This document shows positions 15,943 through 23,416 of a stretch of 37,985 bases of DNA, one piece after another. The DNA comes from Halobacteriovoraceae bacterium (GTDB lineage Bacteria; Bdellovibrionota; Bacteriovoracia; Bacteriovoracales; Bacteriovoracaceae). Numbering within the stretch: the stretch's first letter is position 1; the number at the start of each line of letters is the position of its first letter. The DNA lies in contig JACKAK010000015.1 of NCBI GenBank assembly GCA_020635115.1, positions 1-37,985 on the forward strand, in the 5' to 3' direction. The notes beneath the pieces are model-generated. The model saw only the letters and a list, made by a program, of their open reading frames with translations, had not been told where the DNA came from and searched no databases. Position numbers and translations under genes: made by a program.

Positions 15943-16653
15943 ATGAAAAGAGTATTTATTACAGGAGCAGCTAGAGGAATTGGTTTGGCCACAGCAGAGC
16001 AGTTTTATAATGAAGGTGCTCATATTGTTTTGATTGACTTACCGACGTTAACTGAATCCGAACTTGCTCAGCGATTCACAGAAAGAATGACTTATATTCA
16101 AGCAAATGTCACAAATGATCATGATATTAAAACTATAGTGATAGAGATGGAAAAGGGAATAGATGTCCTTGTTAATAATGCCGGAATCACTCAGGATGCA
16201 ACAGTATTGAAAATGACTGATGAACAATGGCAAAGAGTAATTGATGTGAACTTAACGGCCGTTTTTAAACTTTCACAGGCCGCTGCAAGAGTTATGAAAG
16301 AGCAACAAAGTGGAATCATCATTAATGCTGCCAGTGTCGTTGCTCACTATGGAAATTTTGGACAAAGTAATTATGTTGCCACTAAGGCCGCTGTCATCGG
16401 AATGACAAAGACCATGGCCAGGGAACTTGGTAAATATGGTATAAGGGTCAATGCTGTCGCTCCTGGCTTTATTCAGACCCCTATGGTAGATAAGATGCCC
16501 CAAAAAGTTATTGAAATGATGGAAGAAAAATGTCCTCTAAAAAGATTAGGACAATCTTCTGATATTGCAAATGCTTATAGTTTCTTGGCCTCTGATAAAG
16601 CGTCTTTCATAACAGGTACTGTTCTTAATGTTGATGGTGGATTAGTTTTGTAA
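15943..16653 (+). CDS. short-chain dehydrogenase/reductase, FabG-like
   Basis: 236 residues. The start at 15943 has AGGAG 7 bases upstream; the longer frame from 15910 overlaps the KAS gene and has no ribosome site. Classical SDR: TGAARGIG at residues 7-14, NNAG at 78-81, and the catalytic set Asn103, Ser131, Tyr144 and Lys148. The C-terminal ASFITGTVLNVDGGLVL is that of FabG-type 3-oxoacyl reductases. Asp32 at the end of strand 2 (IVLIDLP) usually favours NAD(H) over NADP(H), unlike biosynthetic FabG. Its likely job is to reduce the 3-oxo group made by the preceding condensing enzyme, or the reverse oxidation. The next gene starts 1 base after the stop. Confidence 0.9.
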   Translation: MKRVFITGAARGIGLATAEQFYNEGAHIVLIDLPTLTESELAQRFTERMTYIQANVTNDHDIKTIVIEMEKGIDVLVNNAGITQDATVLKMTDEQWQRVIDVNLTAVFKLSQAAARVMKEQQSGIIINAASVVAHYGNFGQSNYVATKAAVIGMTKTMARELGKYGIRVNAVAPGFIQTPMVDKMPQKVIEMMEEKCPLKRLGQSSDIANAYSFLASDKASFITGTVLNVDGGLVL

Positions 16654-16654
16654 T

Positions 16655-17455
16655 ATGAAAGCAAATCTAACGATAGTCAATTCACACATTGAAGAGACAA
16701 TTACTTTAATAAATGGTTTGTTTGTAGGAAAAGAAAGCTGGAAAGATATAGTTCCAGCTTTTTCAGACAGATACAGAATAGTTTTGTACGATGGCCGTTG
16801 CCAAGGAATTAATCAAGGTTGGAATGAGGATTTTACCTTACAAGATTTAACCCATGATCTTTTAGAAATTTTAAACTATGCGAACGTAGAGAAGACTTTG
16901 CTTCTTGGACTTTCCAATGGGGGGAGAGTTGCTTTAAAATTTGCAGAACTTTTCCCTCAGAGAGTGTCAAGTGTCTTTGCATGTGACACCTATGCTAATT
17001 TAACACCTCTTTTAAAAATGAAGCTATGTAGTTGGCTTTTGGCCAACCAGATAGGGGGGCCTTTACATCGATTTGATGTGGCCACTCCTTGGATTTGGGG
17101 TGAGAGTACTTTACAAAAAAGTGAGAATATAATTTTAAAATACAGGGAAAATGCTAGGAAAATTTCAAAAAAAGCAGCACGACTTCTTATAAACAGTGCT
17201 CTCAGTGGAAACATCAACCTCGGTAAAATTAACAGGCCAGTGTACCTTTTTTTTGGAAAAGAGGATTTATTAACTCCGCAAAGTTATCATCAAGATATAG
17301 CAAATAGACTATTACATTCTGTTGTTTTCGAGTTAGATGGTGGACATGCATCTTTAATAGAATACCCAAATCAGGCCTACACAATACTCAGGCCATTAGT
17401 TGACAAAATATTTCAAGGAGACTGCGTTGAAGCAATGGATTCAAACTTTTTATAA
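16655..17455 (+). CDS. second alpha/beta hydrolase of acyl cluster
   Basis: 266 residues. The nucleophile Ser87 is in GLSNGG, the acid in FFGKEDLLTP and the His in DGGHASLIEYP. Fold markers: LINGLFVGKESW at the oxyanion loop and LYDGRCQG after strand 4. It is not a close copy of the first hydrolase, so the two probably act on different compounds. It starts 1 base after the SDR stop and overlaps the ligase start by 29 bases, so translation of the three is coupled. Likely thioesterase, esterase or lactonase (inference). Ser rather than Asp at the elbow argues against a haloalkane-dehalogenase or OleB activity. Confidence 0.85.
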   Translation: MKANLTIVNSHIEETITLINGLFVGKESWKDIVPAFSDRYRIVLYDGRCQGINQGWNEDFTLQDLTHDLLEILNYANVEKTLLLGLSNGGRVALKFAELFPQRVSSVFACDTYANLTPLLKMKLCSWLLANQIGGPLHRFDVATPWIWGESTLQKSENIILKYRENARKISKKAARLLINSALSGNINLGKINRPVYLFFGKEDLLTPQSYHQDIANRLLHSVVFELDGGHASLIEYPNQAYTILRPLVDKIFQGDCVEAMDSNFL

Positions 17456-18896
17456 AACAGTAACTGATTTTCCAAATAAAGTTGCTGTAATAGATATAAC
17501 GACAAATAGAGAGTACACCTATACAGAACTTGCCAGGGAAGTTAAGCATTTAAAAAATCTATTACTAAGAAATAATGTCAAAAGAGGGGATGTTATTACT
17601 TTCTTCAACAATAACTGCCTCGAGCATTTGACGTTATTTCTTGCAAGTGCAGACATAGGATCTCTTTTTGTTCCTCTTAATTTCAGACTATCTTTAGGAG
17701 AGATAAATGGAATTTTGGATTTTGTAAGGCCTTCTCTTTCAATTGGTAAAGGTGAGAGCATTCATCAAAATGTTTGCCCTTATATCGATCTCAATAATGT
17801 AATCAATGAAGATGAACTGTATGGCGAACGGGAGGGGGCCGATCTCCAAGAACCTTTACTCATGCTCTTTACTTCAGGGACAACGGGTGTGCCCAAAGGA
17901 GTACTTTTTCATGGGGAAATGCTTCTTTCAAATCAAAAGGCAACAGTAGAAAATTGGCATTTAAAACAAAGTGATATTACCGTTGTCGAAACTCCCTTTT
18001 TTCATACAGGAGCTTATAATGTTCTCTGTTTACCTTTACTAAGTATTGGAGGGACAGTTATATTGGCCGAAAAGTTTGATCCACAGCAAAGTGTTGATTT
18101 AATCAAAAAGCATCAGGTGAGCGTTTATTTTGGTGTTCCGACTATATTTCAGATGATTTTTGAAAAGACGAATCTCAAAAAAGAGGATTTAAAATCGATA
18201 AGATTTTTTATCTCAGGTGGTGCGGCCATTGAAGAAACTCTTATCCAGAAATATCAAAATTTAGGTGTTATGTTCAAGCAGGGATATGGATTAACCGAAG
18301 TCGGTCCAAATTGTTTTTTATTAGAAGAAGAAATGGCACTCAAAAAAATTGGTTCAATTGGAAGACCCATGTCTCATACACATGTAAAAGTTGTGAACAA
18401 AAAAGATGAAGAAGTTGTCGTTGGAGAAATAGGGGAATTACTTCTTAAAGGGCATCACCTTTGTAAGGGATATTATAAAAATATAGAAAGCTTCAAGCAA
18501 AAAATGGATCAAGGATATTTCCATACCGGTGATTTGGTAAAATTTGATAAAGATGGTTATTTTTATGTGGTTGGGCGAAAAAAAGAAATGTACATCTCTG
18601 GCGGGGAAAATGTTTATCCAGCTGAAGTTGAGAGGCAAATCAATTTTTGGGACAAAGTGATTGAATCTGTTGTGGTTTCTGTCCCCAATGATAAATGGGG
18701 TGAAGTTGGGCATGTCTACTACCGATCAAATGAAGAAATAGATTTGTCTCAATTGAGGAGTTTTCTGGATGATAAATTATCACGATATAAACACCCTCAT
18801 TTTCTAACTAAAGTAGATAATTTTCCGTTATTGCCGAATGGTAAAATCAATAAGAAAATACTTAAACAATGGGCCCTTGCGGAGGTAGCACCATGA
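17427..18896 (+). CDS. AMP-forming acyl-CoA/acyl-ACP ligase
   Basis: 489 residues from a TTG at 17427 with AAGGAG 6 bases before it. An upstream in-frame TTG at 17400 has no ribosome site. It activates a carboxylate with ATP to an acyl-adenylate and then a thioester. Motifs in order: LFTSGTTGVPKG (P-loop), QGYGLTEVGP, YFHTGDLVKFDKDGYFYVVG, RKKEMYISGGENVYPAEVE and, at the end, PNGKINKK with the adenylation Lys. Length fits medium- or long-chain acyl-CoA synthetases and is about 60 residues shorter than OleC. It overlaps the hydrolase before it by 29 bases and the symporter after it by 4 (ATGA). Together with the symporter it suggests uptake and activation of an external carboxylate. Confidence 0.93.
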   Translation: MKQWIQTFYKTVTDFPNKVAVIDITTNREYTYTELAREVKHLKNLLLRNNVKRGDVITFFNNNCLEHLTLFLASADIGSLFVPLNFRLSLGEINGILDFVRPSLSIGKGESIHQNVCPYIDLNNVINEDELYGEREGADLQEPLLMLFTSGTTGVPKGVLFHGEMLLSNQKATVENWHLKQSDITVVETPFFHTGAYNVLCLPLLSIGGTVILAEKFDPQQSVDLIKKHQVSVYFGVPTIFQMIFEKTNLKKEDLKSIRFFISGGAAIEETLIQKYQNLGVMFKQGYGLTEVGPNCFLLEEEMALKKIGSIGRPMSHTHVKVVNKKDEEVVVGEIGELLLKGHHLCKGYYKNIESFKQKMDQGYFHTGDLVKFDKDGYFYVVGRKKEMYISGGENVYPAEVERQINFWDKVIESVVVSVPNDKWGEVGHVYYRSNEEIDLSQLRSFLDDKLSRYKHPHFLTKVDNFPLLPNGKINKKILKQWALAEVAP

Positions 18897-20332
18897 CTCC
18901 TGAGATATTCAAATACATAATTGTCGCAATTTTTATTTTTGTTACCTACTATCTTTCATATTTAGGAATGAAGAAAACAAAATGTCTCAAATCTTTTTCA
19001 ATCGGCCAGGGTGATATAAATCCGTACATTGTAGGTATTACAATGTCTTCTTCTATTGCATCCACTGCGACTTTTGTTATCAATCCTGGTTTTGTCTATA
19101 ATCATGGTTTATCGGCCTATCTCCACTACGGAGTGGCAGCGCTACTTGGAATTGTTGTTGCGTTTGTTGTTCTTACAAAACGATTTAAACATCTTGGACA
19201 AAAAAATGGTGCAATCACTATTCCAGAATGGATTTATAAAAGATATAACAACCGTAGATTTTCTTTGTATTTTGCCTTTATCAATCTTCTAAGTATCACT
19301 TTTGTAGTACTCATTTTAGTAGGATGCTCTTTACTTATTTCTTCTCTTTTTCCCATTGATCAAAAAATGTCACTTTTCATTGCGCTCATTTTTGTTTTTT
19401 CTTATGTTCTAATGGGTGGAACCTATGCTCATGCCTATACTAATACCCTTCAGGGAGGCATGATGATTTTAATCTCACTGTTTCTTTTTTTCCAGGGGCT
19501 TCATCTCTTTAAGGGGGACTTTTTTAATACCCTTCAAGGTATTTCTCCTGATTATGCATCCATCTATAATCCTTCAAGTACCCTCTATTACGATTTTTTC
19601 TCTGTCTTTTTGAGTTCTTTTCTCATTACATTTGCCTTAATGATGCAACCTCATATTCTTACAAAAGTTTTATACATTAAGGAAGATAAAGACCTTAGAA
19701 AGTTTTTAGGGACTACTTTTGTTGTATCTTTCATTTTTGGACTTGTCCTTTTCATTGGATTTTATGCAAGATTATCAGGTCTCGAAGTGGACAGGCAAGA
19801 TGCAGTTGTTGTCGAGTATATCAATCATATTTTTTCAAATTCTTCTTTTGGCCCATACATTCTCTCGTTCGTTAATATTTCACTTTTAGCTGCTGGTTTA
19901 AGCACTTTAGATGGAATTCTCGTGGGACTCTCTTCAATGGTCGTAAATGATATCTATATTCCCCTAAAGGGAAAAACAGACAATGCACTCAATGTCTCAC
20001 GACTTGTATTGATTGGTATTGGAATTATTTCATTTGCTCTTGCATGGAATCCTCCCCAATTAGTAGGACTTTTTGCACAAAAAGGAGTGTACGCTCTGGC
20101 GTGTGCATTCTTTTTTCCCATTTTATTAGGAATTTTTGATTTAAAGATTGATAAGAGAGTGATTATTTTCTCTTCGATATTTGCACCCGCATTACATTTG
20201 ATTTTTAATCTCTCTGGACATGCGGTGAATCCGAGCGTTTCAGCGGCAATGGGAATTCTCTATACTGGAGCTATTGTTGTTTCTTCATATATAAAACAGA
20301 AGAAAAAAGAATCACTATTGGTAAGAGCATGA
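18893..20332 (+). CDS. sodium:solute symporter (SSS family)
   Basis: 479 residues from the ATG at 18893, which has GGAGG 7 bases upstream and overlaps the ligase stop as ATGA. About 13 hydrophobic segments. Family marks are the N-terminal YYLSYLGMKKTKCLKSFSIG, then MSSSIASTATFVINPG (unwound first helix, sodium and substrate site), MGGTYAHAYTNTLQGGMM and AAGLSTLDGILVGLSSMVVNDIY. SSS proteins import sugars, amino acids, pantothenate, acetate or other small acids with sodium. Next to an acyl ligase, a short or branched organic acid is the likeliest cargo (inference). Last gene of the cluster; no terminator with a T-run follows. Confidence 0.92.
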   Translation: MTPEIFKYIIVAIFIFVTYYLSYLGMKKTKCLKSFSIGQGDINPYIVGITMSSSIASTATFVINPGFVYNHGLSAYLHYGVAALLGIVVAFVVLTKRFKHLGQKNGAITIPEWIYKRYNNRRFSLYFAFINLLSITFVVLILVGCSLLISSLFPIDQKMSLFIALIFVFSYVLMGGTYAHAYTNTLQGGMMILISLFLFFQGLHLFKGDFFNTLQGISPDYASIYNPSSTLYYDFFSVFLSSFLITFALMMQPHILTKVLYIKEDKDLRKFLGTTFVVSFIFGLVLFIGFYARLSGLEVDRQDAVVVEYINHIFSNSSFGPYILSFVNISLLAAGLSTLDGILVGLSSMVVNDIYIPLKGKTDNALNVSRLVLIGIGIISFALAWNPPQLVGLFAQKGVYALACAFFFPILLGIFDLKIDKRVIIFSSIFAPALHLIFNLSGHAVNPSVSAAMGILYTGAIVVSSYIKQKKKESLLVRA

Positions 20333-20421
20333 GCAATTTCAAACTATCTAAAATTAGTAGTTGAACACTTTAGAACGAGCTATCTAACTTTCTTAGAGCA
20401 AGGTAGAGGATATATCGTAGT

Positions 20422-20474
20422 TGGTTACTTTTGGGACCGGTCGCATCTCGAGATTTGCATCCCAAAAGTAACCA
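20422..20474. repeat. long perfect inverted repeat with palindromic loop
   Basis: Left arm TGGTTACTTTTGGGA (20422-20436), right arm TCCCAAAAGTAACCA (20460-20474), all 15 positions complementary, loop of 23 bases. The loop itself holds the 10-base palindrome ATCTCGAGAT (20445-20454). No T-run follows either arm, so this is not a standard terminator. It could be a protein-binding site, a recombination or insertion site, or a structured RNA. Confidence 0.85.
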
Positions 20475-20537
20475 TGGACCGAGAGAGACCGAAAATGGCA
20501 AAAAATATGGCCATAAATATCCAAAAGCGCTGTATAT

Positions 20538-20566
20538 ATGGATATCTATGGATATATTATGGATAT
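20538..20566 (+). repeat. three ATGGATAT direct repeats
   Basis: ATGGATAT at 20538-20545, 20548-20555 and 20559-20566, repeating with periods of 10 and 11 bases, that is one helical turn. Related GGATAT stands at 20408-20413, and its reverse complement ATATCC at 20517-20522. The layout resembles an array of binding sites on one face of the helix. The last copy overlaps the first codons of the Fic-like remnant. Confidence 0.7.
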
Positions 20567-20657
20567 GAACGAACTACATAAGAAACCTATTACAATTACC
20601 AATCAAATCTTAAAATTGATCGCTGAAATCCCACTATCACAAGCGACGTTTTCTTAA
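20559..20657 (+). pseudogene. possible N-terminal remnant of a Fic-family gene
   Basis: Short open frame of 32 codons. The part HKKPITITNQILKLIAEI resembles the N-terminal lead-in of many Fic-family (filamentation/AMP-transferase) proteins, where IT..IL.LI.EI precedes the Fic core. The similarity stops abruptly and the frame ends at once after a short unrelated tail, inside the end of the convergent gene at 20637. I read it as the 5' end of a gene whose remainder was deleted. The match is short and from memory, so chance is possible. Confidence 0.35.
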
Positions 20658-21377
20658 AAACATTTCAACTATATTTAATATGTTTTCATCGGTTAAATTT
20701 TCTGCTTGGTTTCTAAAAGGTTCAAATTCTCTAGTGAATTTATAGAACTCGAGAAACTGATTTTCTATTTGTGAAGTTTCTTCTGAATCTACTGGGAAAT
20801 TTGAACTGTTCCCATAATTTTTGATTTCATCTTTTAAATCTTGATAACCAGTTGTAGGGAGAAAATCCAAATTTTCTGACATATAAAATTCTTTTAAGCT
20901 ATCAAGAAAAGCAAGAATAGTTTTCTCACTTTTTCCATGGAGTGTATTATAAGTAGATTTATTTTTTGATTTAAAATATGAAATTGCACTTCTTCTAATA
21001 TATTCATCTGAAATTTCTAAACTATGAGGGAAAATAAAATTTAAATCTATTACTCCTGGAAAAATATAGGCAAGCACAAAGAATTCAATGGGTCTGTGTT
21101 TATTCTTATAATTATAATAAATCCTTTTCATATAGTCTGGACGTGAAGTCAAAAGTATATTTTGAGCAATCTCATTGAACTTTATATGCTGTACAATTTT
21201 AGATAACTCTAGATTAAATCTCAAAAGCATTAAAAAATTTTCTGTATCCATTATTTTAGATGCTTTATACAAACTCTCACAGTTAAAACTCTCAAGAGCA
21301 GTGGGAATTTTCTTCAAAATTGTATCCATCGCTAAACAATTAAAACAGATTAAAAAATACAGTATTATTTTTCTCAT
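20637..21377 (-). CDS. secreted protein, unknown
   Basis: 246 residues. A signal peptide (MRKIILYFLICFNCLA, cleavage after LA) predicts export to the periplasm. The rest is rich in Lys, Asn, Phe, Tyr and Glu and looks mainly helical, with no domain I recognise. Only one cysteine would remain in the mature part (FNCESL). It is more AT-rich than most neighbours and adjoins the unusual repeats and the Fic-like remnant, so it may belong to recently acquired DNA (inference). Start ribosome site is weak (AGAGAA). Confidence 0.68.
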   Translation of the reverse strand: MRKIILYFLICFNCLAMDTILKKIPTALESFNCESLYKASKIMDTENFLMLLRFNLELSKIVQHIKFNEIAQNILLTSRPDYMKRIYYNYKNKHRPIEFFVLAYIFPGVIDLNFIFPHSLEISDEYIRRSAISYFKSKNKSTYNTLHGKSEKTILAFLDSLKEFYMSENLDFLPTTGYQDLKDEIKNYGNSSNFPVDSEETSQIENQFLEFYKFTREFEPFRNQAENLTDENILNIVEMFLRKRRL

Positions 21378-21466
21378 GTTTCTCTAATTAGCAGAGATCC
21401 TAAATTGTTGCATTACTTGAGAAAATGAAGTGTATATATTTCATATTTATAAATAAAAATCTGAGA

Positions 21467-21494
21467 TTGTATGCCCCTAAGTTTCTGATATAAT
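21467..21494 (+). promoter_or_regulatory. extended -10 promoter, probable leaderless start
   Basis: TTGTAT (21467-21472), 16-base spacer, and TGATATAAT (21486-21494), a perfect extended -10. The box ends 6 bases before the ATG at 21501, exactly the spacing seen at 1444-1456. No Shine-Dalgarno sequence is possible in the remaining leader. Confidence 0.55.
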
Positions 21495-21500
21495 AAGCTA

Positions 21501-22466
21501 ATGCAAGCAGATTTCACAAGTTTAGACCCAAATGTTCTCATAACTTATGGAGATGGACATCCCATCGATCTGTACATGTATATGAGAGGTGAGAAAAAGT
21601 ATATTAAATTAACAAATAACGACGAACAGGTTTCAATCGTTGTTCAAAAATTCAAAAATAAAGGTCTTAAAGAAGTATTTATGTTGACCAGCGAATTTGA
21701 AGAGTTTGTGAAATCTGTGAGGAATCAACTTCAAGAAAAAATTAAAAAAGAAAAGAAAAATGGCAACTTAGAAGGACAAATAAATGCAGTTGCCAATGCA
21801 AGAGAAGTTTTCAAGAAAGTTATAGAACAGGGAGATATTTCAAAAGAGCATATGGAGTTATTTAATGAACTTGCTCTAGAGGTAGAAGAAGTTATTGAGA
21901 ATACTGATGTTTTTGATATGTATGAAAAATTTAAATTCAGTTGTACTGAAGAATTTATTCATGGCCTAATGTGTGGATATATTTCTACAGCAATGGCCGA
22001 AACATTTGAATGGTGCTCAAATGCGATCGTTAAAAATATAGTCAACGCTTCGATGCTTTGTGATATAACTTTGACAGAAGAGGATTTCCAGCAAATGAAA
22101 TCTTCTATGAATACAGAAAAATTTTCTAAAAAAGTAATCTATCATCCAATAGATGTTTCTGTCCTTTTAGAAAAATCATCTGATCAGGCCATCGGTCCAG
22201 AAACATTGGAAATCATTCGACAACACCATGAAAGACCAAACGGTAAAGGATACCCCTCAAAAATAAATTACCAAAAAATTTCTAGACTATCAGCAATTTA
22301 TATTGTCGCAAATTATTTTACAGAAAAAGTATTTGATGCCTCTTTTCGTGAACAACATAAGATGGAACGGATAGAATATGTGATAGGACAAATTAAGGAA
22401 AAGTTTTATCATGGGCCCTTTAAAAATGCGACATTGTCCCTAAAAAATGTTTTTTCAGTAAAATAA
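21501..22466 (+). CDS. degenerate HD-GYP-domain protein
   Basis: 321 residues. A paralogue of the C-terminal two thirds of the protein at 11911-13287, without its receiver domain. Shared parts: the N-terminal region (PIDLYMYMRGEKKYIKL against CDIYIKINERKFIKI), the helix with His154 followed by STAMAETFEW, IYHPID, HHERPNGKGYP (242 onward) and the C-terminal NATLSLKNVFS. The HD pair is changed to CD (LCDIT, Cys187-Asp188), so one metal ligand is missing, although the GYP loop is closer to consensus than in the paralogue. Probably weak or inactive as a cyclic di-GMP phosphodiesterase, perhaps a sensor of the nucleotide or a binding partner (inference). Its end overlaps the convergent gene by 12 bases. 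Confidence 0.82.
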   Translation: MQADFTSLDPNVLITYGDGHPIDLYMYMRGEKKYIKLTNNDEQVSIVVQKFKNKGLKEVFMLTSEFEEFVKSVRNQLQEKIKKEKKNGNLEGQINAVANAREVFKKVIEQGDISKEHMELFNELALEVEEVIENTDVFDMYEKFKFSCTEEFIHGLMCGYISTAMAETFEWCSNAIVKNIVNASMLCDITLTEEDFQQMKSSMNTEKFSKKVIYHPIDVSVLLEKSSDQAIGPETLEIIRQHHERPNGKGYPSKINYQKISRLSAIYIVANYFTEKVFDASFREQHKMERIEYVIGQIKEKFYHGPFKNATLSLKNVFSVK

Positions 22467-23270
22467 TTTCTTACAGTCTGAAGCACTAAGTTTATATTTC
22501 TCTTTTGCCTTATTTGTAAATTGTGTACAACCAATCATTTTATCATTTGTGATAAACATAAAAATTCCCTGTGCTTTTTGGGTATGATGTTTAGCTTTAC
22601 CAGTTTGGGCCGCAATAACAGGAAGTACATCTAAATATAAAATATTATTATTTTCGGTGAAACGAAACTGTACCAACCATTTTCCAAAAGGGTCTGTCTC
22701 CATTTTTATAGGTTGTTTACCATTTGACCAAGTTCCTCTATAGAAGTTCAACTGAGCGGCACTTGCCCTTTCTAAGTATTGCCCAATGTGTTCATCTATA
22801 CTGTTTGGCACAAAAGAGTAATCTGGAATCATATTAAAATGTGTAAGTTTCCAATATTTCTTTTTTTGACCATCTTCAAATAAAGTTATATTTTTAAATA
22901 AAAAATGAAATAAAAATTTTCCTTCTTCTCCTGACATTCTTCCACGTATTTTATACTGATTAGTTTCTAATATAGAAAATTTAGATATTTTAATATCAAA
23001 ATTTTGTAAGTATTTGTTGTTATTAGTGGCATCTATTCGAGCACATTCTCCTGAAACTTCCACTTCATCTCCATAATCAACTGCACGAATTTGATGAAAT
23101 TCTAACCTTGGTTCAATAAAACCTTTCAAAGAATAATTTGAATATGCCGAACATATAATGGCCCCAAGAGTGAGATAGTTTTTTTTCACTACGTAAAATT
23201 CACCGAGCTCTACTGTTGCAAAGAGAGACTGAAATATTAAAATGCCTAGAAACATCCCTTTTTTAAGCAT
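22455..23270 (-). CDS. secreted or membrane-anchored protein, unknown
   Basis: 271 residues if the ATG at 23270 is used. A longer frame begins with a TTG at 23312. Neither has a strong ribosome site, so the start is uncertain. The N-terminus MLKKGMFLGILIFQSLFAT is a signal peptide or anchor. The body is beta-rich with repeated short strands (YKIRGRMSGEEGKFLFHFLF, WLVQFRFTENNNILYLDVLP) as in periplasmic lipid-binding or outer-membrane-associated proteins. I recognise no family. Four cysteines are spread through it. Confidence 0.65.
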   Translation of the reverse strand: MLKKGMFLGILIFQSLFATVELGEFYVVKKNYLTLGAIICSAYSNYSLKGFIEPRLEFHQIRAVDYGDEVEVSGECARIDATNNNKYLQNFDIKISKFSILETNQYKIRGRMSGEEGKFLFHFLFKNITLFEDGQKKKYWKLTHFNMIPDYSFVPNSIDEHIGQYLERASAAQLNFYRGTWSNGKQPIKMETDPFGKWLVQFRFTENNNILYLDVLPVIAAQTGKAKHHTQKAQGIFMFITNDKMIGCTQFTNKAKEKYKLSASDCKKLFY

Positions 23271-23416
23271 GATTAATGCTACGAAAATGAACTCTATGAT
23301 GACAACTAACAAAGGCCTACATTAATCGGCAATATTTACTTAGTCGCTTGCCTCCAATGACATTGATATGATTTCAGAACCAATTTGGACCTCGAAAGGA
23401 TATTTGAGGAGTTTTT

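Larger units (their letters stand above)
20333..20636. other. convergent intergenic segment with unusual repeats
   Basis: About 300 bases between two genes that both end here. It contains a 15-base-arm inverted repeat (20422-20474), a 10-base palindrome in its loop, three ATGGATAT direct repeats (20538-20566) and the beginning of a short open frame that looks like the start of a Fic-family gene. None of these is explained by the flanking genes. No intrinsic terminator with a T-run is visible in either direction. Confidence 0.8.

Noticed and set aside
14116..18896. The acyl cluster as a canonical OleABCD olefin operon
   Set aside because: OleB uses an Asp nucleophile, OleD is a longer extended SDR and OleC is longer. 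Here both hydrolases have Ser, the SDR is a short FabG-like form and the gene set includes a symporter.
20422..20474. The 15-base inverted repeat as a rho-independent terminator
   Set aside because: No T-run follows the stem in either direction, and the 23-base loop is long.
20474..20581. A 35-codon open frame starting in the right arm of the inverted repeat
   Set aside because: No ribosome site, no recognisable sequence, and it runs through the ATGGATAT repeats in another frame. Probably chance.
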